DNA from: Diphasiastrum complanatum
Lineage: Eukaryota > Streptophyta > Lycopodiopsida > Lycopodiales > Lycopodiaceae
Direction of reading: 5' to 3'
Assembly: GCA_029204225.1 (NCBI GenBank)
Contig: CM055095.1
Span: 44,689,446 to 44,753,445 of the forward strand
Length of the DNA: 64,000 nucleotides
Of the stretch, positions 58,141 to 64,000 are shown piece by piece (the stretch's first letter is position 1; each line of letters starts with the position of its first letter). The position numbers were made by a program, and so were the translations under genes. The notes beneath the pieces are model-generated. The model saw nothing but the letters and a program-made list of their open reading frames with translations. It did not search any database and was not told where the DNA came from.

Positions 58141-58835
58141 TGTGAAAATTACAGATTCAAAATGCACTTAATGGATCTTTGATCTTGGGTCAATCTGATC
58201 AACACCACTAGAACTAGTTAGAAGGGAGAAATCAACAATTTTAGCATGCTGGTCTTGCATAAATCACATAGATCTGATCATGAACATAAAAATACAGTAA
58301 GGTACTATCCATGTCCATACTATAGTAGAATCCTACTGTCCTTCACACATGCAGATTCACGATCTACAAGAAAATCAACATTATACACATAGAAACTCAA
58401 GATACATGAGAAAATGACATAAGATGGACATAGAATCAACAAAGCCGAGTTCTCCATGTATAATAAGAGAACAAAGCAGTCTTTGATGTCGTGATTGGAT
58501 CTCTTGCAGTATATGCAAAGGAGTTTGGTCTTGGCAGGTTGTTGTTGTCTGTTGTGCTGTTGTTGTGGTTGCGTTGAATCTTTCTGCTCAGCTTTTGTCT
58601 TCTTATCCTTGAAGTTCTTCTTCTTGGAATGCTGCTTATTAGAGTACAAGGCATTGTCTTGTTACTCTCCAAGCATTTATAATTGGCAAGTCAAGATGAG
58701 ACTTTTATTTATTAAAGGTCGTTGGAGCATAGTTAGTGGCATTTAATTGTCACCATGAGATCCAACTACCTTAAGTGAAAAATGAACGATAAGAGGGGAA
58801 CCACCTGCATTGGGCTTGTTTTGACAATTTTCACA
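58141..58835 (-). mobile_element. 5' LTR of the copia element, probably with a nested insertion
   Basis: Starts tgtgaaaattacag at the primer site and ends ttgacaattttcaca at 58,835, the same ends as the solo LTR at 41,701-42,355. The centre holds a piece of foreign Gag (58,436-58,690). No target duplication can be checked because the far end of the element is lost. Confidence 0.6.
58436..58690 (-). pseudogene. Copia Gag zinc-knuckle fragment nested in the LTR
   Basis: The minus strand reads KKKNFKDKKTKAEQKDSTQ, a Gln-rich linker and the knuckle LCIYCKRSNHDIKDC. It belongs to a different copia family. Confidence 0.65.
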
Positions 58836-58839
58836 TACT

Positions 58840-59234
58840 TTGTAGGAAATTTGAGAAAATTTGTCCACCTTGTGTGTTACACAAGCCAAGAATCGCCAAT
58901 TCCTATTATTGCAAAGGCTCTTTGCCCTTAAGTATTATATAAGTACATCATTAACTACTCATATTAATCTAGTTAAGTCCATCATAAATTAGTTGGTTGA
59001 CGTTGGTGGTCCAAATCTAGGAGAAAAAACAAATTTGGTGGTTTCATTGAGTTTAGCAATATCATTTGCACAGTTAGCATGTTCTTGGTAAGTAACTTTC
59101 TAGTATGTTAGTTTCTTTAGTTGCTTTGCTTGAGGAGGAGAGGCATACAAATCTTACATCAATTATCACAACCAAGAGAGCTAAGTTTACTAGGACTAGA
59201 GTGGCTAATGCAAGGAGGTATATTGATGATTCTA
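58840..59234. other. Unassigned spacer
   Basis: No recognisable feature. Confidence 0.35.
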
Positions 59235-59300
59235 AGTAAAAGAACGCCAAGTGCTTCTATTGTGGCAAGATGGGCCACTTCTTGAACCAATGTACATAAT
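59235..59300 (+). pseudogene. Copia Gag knuckle fragment
   Basis: Reads KCFYCGKMGHFLNQC and then a stop, a lone CCHC knuckle from a decayed Gag. The surrounding sequence is too degraded to place. Confidence 0.65.
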
Positions 59301-61516
59301 GGAAGTCAGATATGGAGATGAAATAGGGCATGGAGAAGGGAAAATGGAAGCCTGAGAGAAAGCAGATTTTGTAAGTCAAACTAGCCTCATTGCCCATGTC
59401 ATAACCATTTAGTTCATTGCACGGACCCTCTATGGATTTTGTGCGAGAAGTAAATCTTTTACTAGAATAAGTTGTTACATAAATGATTTAGTTTTGATTT
59501 TTTCACTAGTTGTTGGATGATGAAGTATGGAGGTTTCTCATTAATCTAGATAAGGTACTTTTATTTCTTGTCATCAAGTACTTTGGGTATATGCATGGAT
59601 GTGCATTCAAGAGGGAATTTGAAAATTAACCTTTATCAATGAGCAACACAATCCACTATCATGTTATGACAATAACTTTCAACATTACCATTGAGTATCC
59701 ACATTTAAATAAGACTTAAGATATTCATGTGATATCAAAAGGTCCCATCAAAGTTATCTCAAGAGTCCAAGTGCCAATCTAGATCAAAGACTTCCAATGT
59801 CTTGGCATGCTGAATATTTCTTGTAAACTCGTAGTCAAAGTCCTTGCTAAAGGCTCTCTCTTGTCCTCAAAAAAGTTGTCTTTAGGAAACAATATAAATA
59901 TGGTTAGTCAAATGTAGAAACATAATGGACAATGTTTCAAATGTTTGGTCGACTATTTGGCATATTGATTACCACAATGCTAGAGCTATGATAAGAATAT
60001 ACCATAATATATGTTTTGATGGAATAAACTTGAACTACATCGCCCTAGGTGAAATGTGGCCACAATAGAAAGAAAACAAAGTGACTTAAAATATTACTAT
60101 AAGCTTTGTTGGCATTGCCTTGCAAAAGGCAACAATACTCTGTGTTCAAGTTGGTCAATGGAGTTTATAAAAAGGTCAACATTGAGGTCAATGCCTTAAA
60201 TTATAAGGGTATGTGCACACAAAAGTTTGTCACATTGCTAAGGACTTTATTGTAAGAACATGGAACTTTATATGCAAGTTGTATATAACAAAAACTCATG
60301 TCCCTCTTGTCTTTTTTATGCATGCATGGATGCTCACACTCTAGACGCACCTTCATATGCAAGTCATGGATAGCAAAAAATTCATGTGCCTCTCTTTTTC
60401 TTGCATGCATCCATAGGTTCTCCAACCTACATGATGTGCCAACATCATCAACACCAACAATAATCATCAAATATTATCTATTTGTAATTCTAAAATCATT
60501 TCATATATGTTTTTTATTGTCGTCATATATCTACTCATGCACACACTTTTGATTAAAATTCAATCTTATGAGGCAAGACAAGGAAATGCTAATCATTTAT
60601 GCCATGGTTCCAAGACAACTAGGATTTGAGAGTAGCTAATTACCTTCCATACAGTCTTACACAATCACATCTTTTAATATTTGAAATTTTTTTGGCAATG
60701 CCTTTGTGATATACCACATCTTTTTTGTTTTTGAACAGTTTGGCTTGATTTTTTCTAAAATGTTAAAAGATTATAAAAAGAATTGCCTTTTTAAAAAAAT
60801 TAGAAAATTTGAAAGAGCGCATTTTTGTGCTTAAACTCACCTTGGGAGCAACACCACAACAATTAGCAAATCACCATGATAGCTTCATGACAAAGCTAAA
60901 AGTTGGCATTTGGTATCAAGAGAACTAAATTGCCATTTTTTGGCATATTCATCTCTTAAAATAAATGATTCTCAAAGCCTAGTATTTTTAGCATAAAACA
61001 AACATGTATCACAATAAGTGGTGAAGATTTAGTTCCTTAGAGTTCACCCCACCAATGAGGACAGACACAAGAGATAAAGTGACTCATATATTAAGACAAG
61101 CTTGGAGGATTAGAATCGAGAAAAAGTTAAAAACCAGAGATTGCAATTTTGAAGGATCAAATCTAATAGAACAAAACTTATTTTATTGCTCAAACTCACC
61201 TACAATTGACCTTTCATCTTTTTTAGCTAATCTTAACACATGCAAAAACAACAAGGATGTTTTTACATGGCAGAATATGAGGCATATGCTTTGGAAGGAC
61301 AATTTCTCGCCCCATTCTGCCCAATGTAATGCTCGCCCTACCAGGCTCGCGGAAATTCACTGCCATGCACAATGGGTTGCGCTGCAGGTTCCATACTCAA
61401 AAGCAGGGAACTTCCAAGATACGTGTTACAATAAGAAGGGGTCTCGATAAATGGTCAGGTGGGTTCTCTTTCTCTCGTTCTCTAGTCTCAATCTCGATCT
61501 CGATCTCGATCTATCG
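59301..61516. other. Intergenic stretch upstream of the DPBB gene
   Basis: AT-rich with no gene recognised. The last 40 bp before the ATG contain a short (ATCTCG)n run (61,490-61,515), probably in the 5' leader of the next gene. Confidence 0.45.
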
Positions 61517-62556
61517 ATGGGAGAAGCGATGACGATTAGTCCCTATCCAAGACTACTGCTCTTACTGGTCTTGCTCTCCTGTCTGATGACCACTGTGGTA
61601 TCGCTCCGAGGATCAGGTTCGGCTGCACCCTGGCTGAGCATAGGAGGTGAATGCTTGACCCTTTTTTTCCTCCAGCATGTCCTCGAAGTGTGTGCTATTT
61701 TGACTCAATTTATTGTGTGTAATCTAATATGGTATCAGGCCTTTGGGAATTGAGCTTGGGAGCTCAAACGTTGCAGTGATCTGGTTATAGTGTGGTAATA
61801 AGTTACAGATTCAGAAAGTAATGTAAATTTTTTAAAGCTTTAGCCTGTCATATATAACAATATTATTAGCTACGAATTACAGAATGGTAGATGATTGTTT
61901 GAAATTTTTTATAGAATTCTATCCGTAGAGCTGAGAGTTTCAGGAAAGGAACACAGTACATATATGAGGTTGCTTTTGATGGATAAGAATATCGTTTGCA
62001 GACACTACATGCTTTCAATCAAATCGCACCGAGTTCCCTGTTGTATCTGTAAGATGGAGCATTTTTTCACCAGACTTATGCGGGCAGTGTTTGAATGTGA
62101 CATGCTTGGGAGAATATTGTAAATCAAACAATTCGTCCACAGTTGTGAAAATCGTGGACAGTTGCTCCAGCGCTACTTGCAGTATACTGACCCTTTCATC
62201 CTTCGACGTTATGGCAGATATAACTACTGGAGGTATTTATGTATCTTATGAAAGGTTAGTTTCTGTCCAGCTGTTAACAACATCTGTGACATATAAAAGC
62301 TGCCAGTTGTTCTATTGGTTTTTTTAGCTCCTCTGCTTGGACACGATCTCTTTCTAACTACGGTGTTTCGTTTGGTCCCATTTGTATGATCACTTCTACA
62401 TAAGTTCTAAAGCAGTCTGATTCGTCAACGTTGCTGCTGCTAGCGAATGTCTGTAACAAGATTCATATGCCATATTTATCTTTAAAGCTTTCTCCTTCTG
62501 AGAGATCTACACTTTTTTATGTTTGTTACAGCGTGGATTGCCCAGATTCATCGTGA
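61517..62556 (+). CDS. Small secreted double-psi beta-barrel protein (EG45/expansin-N-like), three exons
   Basis: Exons 61,517-61,646, 62,002-62,254 and 62,532-62,556 join with consistent phases (1 and 2) and GT-AG borders, giving 135 residues. Residues 1-31 are a signal peptide: LLLLLVLLSCLMTTVV after a short basic head. The mature part has CGQCLNVTC (70-78), TVVKIVDSC (90-98) and ITTGGIYVSYE (118-127), the DPBB core shared by barwin, EG45-like/plant natriuretic peptide-like proteins and expansin domain 1. The Asp of VKIVDSC matches a conserved Asp of the fold. Cysteines at 47, 70, 73, 78, 83, 98, 103 and 131 make an even set of eight. There is no expansin carbohydrate-binding domain. Such proteins act in the cell wall or apoplast, in growth or defence; that is family knowledge. 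No disabling change is seen. The last exon codes for only eight residues plus the stop, so its choice rests on phase and on the VDC ending. Confidence 0.8.
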
Positions 62557-63128
62557 AAAGCTCTATCGACCAAATCGAGGCTAATCATTGGTTGCGAATC
62601 CGAACGGTTTAGGATTTTTTTATTTAAGCAGCTAAGCAGCTACGCTTATTAGTAATTACTGCTGCTGTAAGCTAGACAAATCTAGAGTTTCTGTTTTATC
62701 GATGTACTTAAGCAGCCAGTTTGACTCACTTATCGTAGTTTCTTATTTATCTCTTATCGTCTACGCTTTTCTTCTTCTCTTTGTATGTTGCATGTATTGG
62801 TTTTAGTACCGGTCTTGGTGTTTCAAGTTCTACCATAGTATGAGAGCCATAGTACCAGCCACAGGTTACTTGAAATATGAAAATCATGATGTGTTAAGAG
62901 CACGTTTAGCTCCCTAATCTTAAGATTTGACACATTATGTGTCCCACGCACTGTTCATAGAATGGGATGCTCCCACACTTTGACATATTTGCAATTATTG
63001 AGCCCATGATCATGTAGAATTCCATACATCATAAAGACAATCATCACGGTGAAAGAGAAACAAGTGTGGACGTCCTCAAGGCTGTGTCTATGTGTGTGCG
63101 CTTTTGTGTGTGTGTGTGTGTGTGTATG

Positions 63129-63162
<34 letters not shown>

Positions 63163-64000
63163 CAACCACATAATATATATTTCTTCAAGCACCTTAAGGG
63201 CCATGTGTCTTGAGTGTTGCAACTTCATGCACTCCCTCTAGATATGCACTATTGTGTGATAACACATGATCTCTTGTTGGAAGATGCTTAGGGTATCCAC
63301 ATGACACAACATTAATCATTGGAATGTCATGAGAGTGTGCTTCTTTCAAGGGAGACTAACATCAAAATTGCTAAAAGGAAAACAATTTGATGTAACATTT
63401 GTAAAAGGTTTACTCACCCTAGCTAGAATGGTAGCTAAAAATTGGAAGTGGGCTTCATTCCTTGTAATATAAAGCCACATGATCCACATAGACTTATTGT
63501 CCTTCTATTGTTGAAAGAGCATTAATGATATACACTACTTGCAAGCTAAGATCGGATTATTATTACAAAACTAACACTACCACTATTCTTAATAGGCATT
63601 TTCTAGCACTACCAATAATACTACCCACAATTTTAAACATAGACAAGCTCACATTTAGCAAAACATCAAAATGAAAGAAGCATACGCCATATCTCACAAA
63701 ACCCTTTAAAGTGGATATGGAAATGTTACTCAAATCTCACTACTTTAAAGGTTGAAAGAGCAGGGAGGGAAGAGCATAGTGTGTCAAGGTGCCTTGCATC
63801 ATGATCATCTTGCATCTTCCTCAATATCATATCTTACTTGAAGAAGACTCAATAAATAAAATAGCACGCAGCCACCATGGCCTTCTAGGCAACCATCTCG
63901 TCAACATGTTGACCTTGTTCTCTCGCGTGAGGGAATTTGCACTCTTGGAGATGTTCTTATTGCTAATTCCTCTTGATAGGACCTTCTTCATCATTATTCC
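62557..64000. other. Downstream flank with microsatellites
   Basis: The 3' flank of the DPBB gene is followed by unassigned sequence. There is a (GT)n run at about 63,107-63,125 and a (GA)n run at 63,131-63,161. No further gene is recognised up to the window end. Confidence 0.5.

Noticed and set aside
1..64000. CRISPR arrays, bacterial operons or organelle DNA
   Set aside because: Spliceosomal introns, LTR retrotransposons and plant nuclear gene families show nuclear plant DNA; no regularly spaced CRISPR repeats are present.

Overview
This window is nuclear DNA of a seed plant. It is AT-rich, crowded with decayed and nested LTR retrotransposons, and holds widely spaced genes with plant-type GT-AG introns. 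A gymnosperm or another large-genome plant is the best guess, but nothing here proves the lineage. All splice models below are read by eye.

Layout. 1-6,700: Ty1-copia remnants on both strands. 7,965-8,125: a foldback (MITE-like) element. 8,240-12,500: a G/GA-rich leader and an apparently intact three-exon gene for a protein with nine CCHC zinc knuckles. 13,000-19,650: more copia pieces. 23,750-25,440: an intact two-exon BES1/BZR1-family transcription factor gene on the minus strand. 27,229-27,344: a very short tRNA-like SINE with perfect 15-bp target duplications. 28,359-30,417: an internally deleted copia element with a TGAGG target duplication. 31,488-32,030 and 49,875-50,515: two decayed endonuclease/exonuclease/phosphatase-fold reading frames. 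32,300-36,735: copia remnants. 47,300-59,300: Ty3-gypsy and copia remnants. 61,517-62,556: an intact three-exon gene for a small secreted double-psi beta-barrel protein with eight cysteines.

The most unusual part is 36,745-47,058. It is a decayed cassette of four gene blocks, read as two convergent pairs: gene 1 (+) and gene 2 (-) end 30 bp apart, then gene 3 (+) and gene 4 (-) converge. Genes 2 and 3 diverge from a shared control region. Gene 1 is a multi-exon, possibly transposase-like protein of unknown family. Gene 3 begins with a clearly histone H3-derived reading frame that carries two in-frame TAG codons. It is followed by exons of a Ulp1-like (C48) cysteine protease. Genes 2 and 4 are unrecognised. 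The control region is tandemly duplicated, holds seven CACGTG motifs in 239 bp, and carries about 45-bp imperfect inverted-repeat modules at 81-bp spacing, mirrored toward both genes. One copy was split by a solo LTR, and the other copy preserves the empty site. I read this as a large captured-gene mobile element or an endogenised element; its outer ends are not identified.

The three host genes look intact and unrelated to each other. The rest is transposon sediment.
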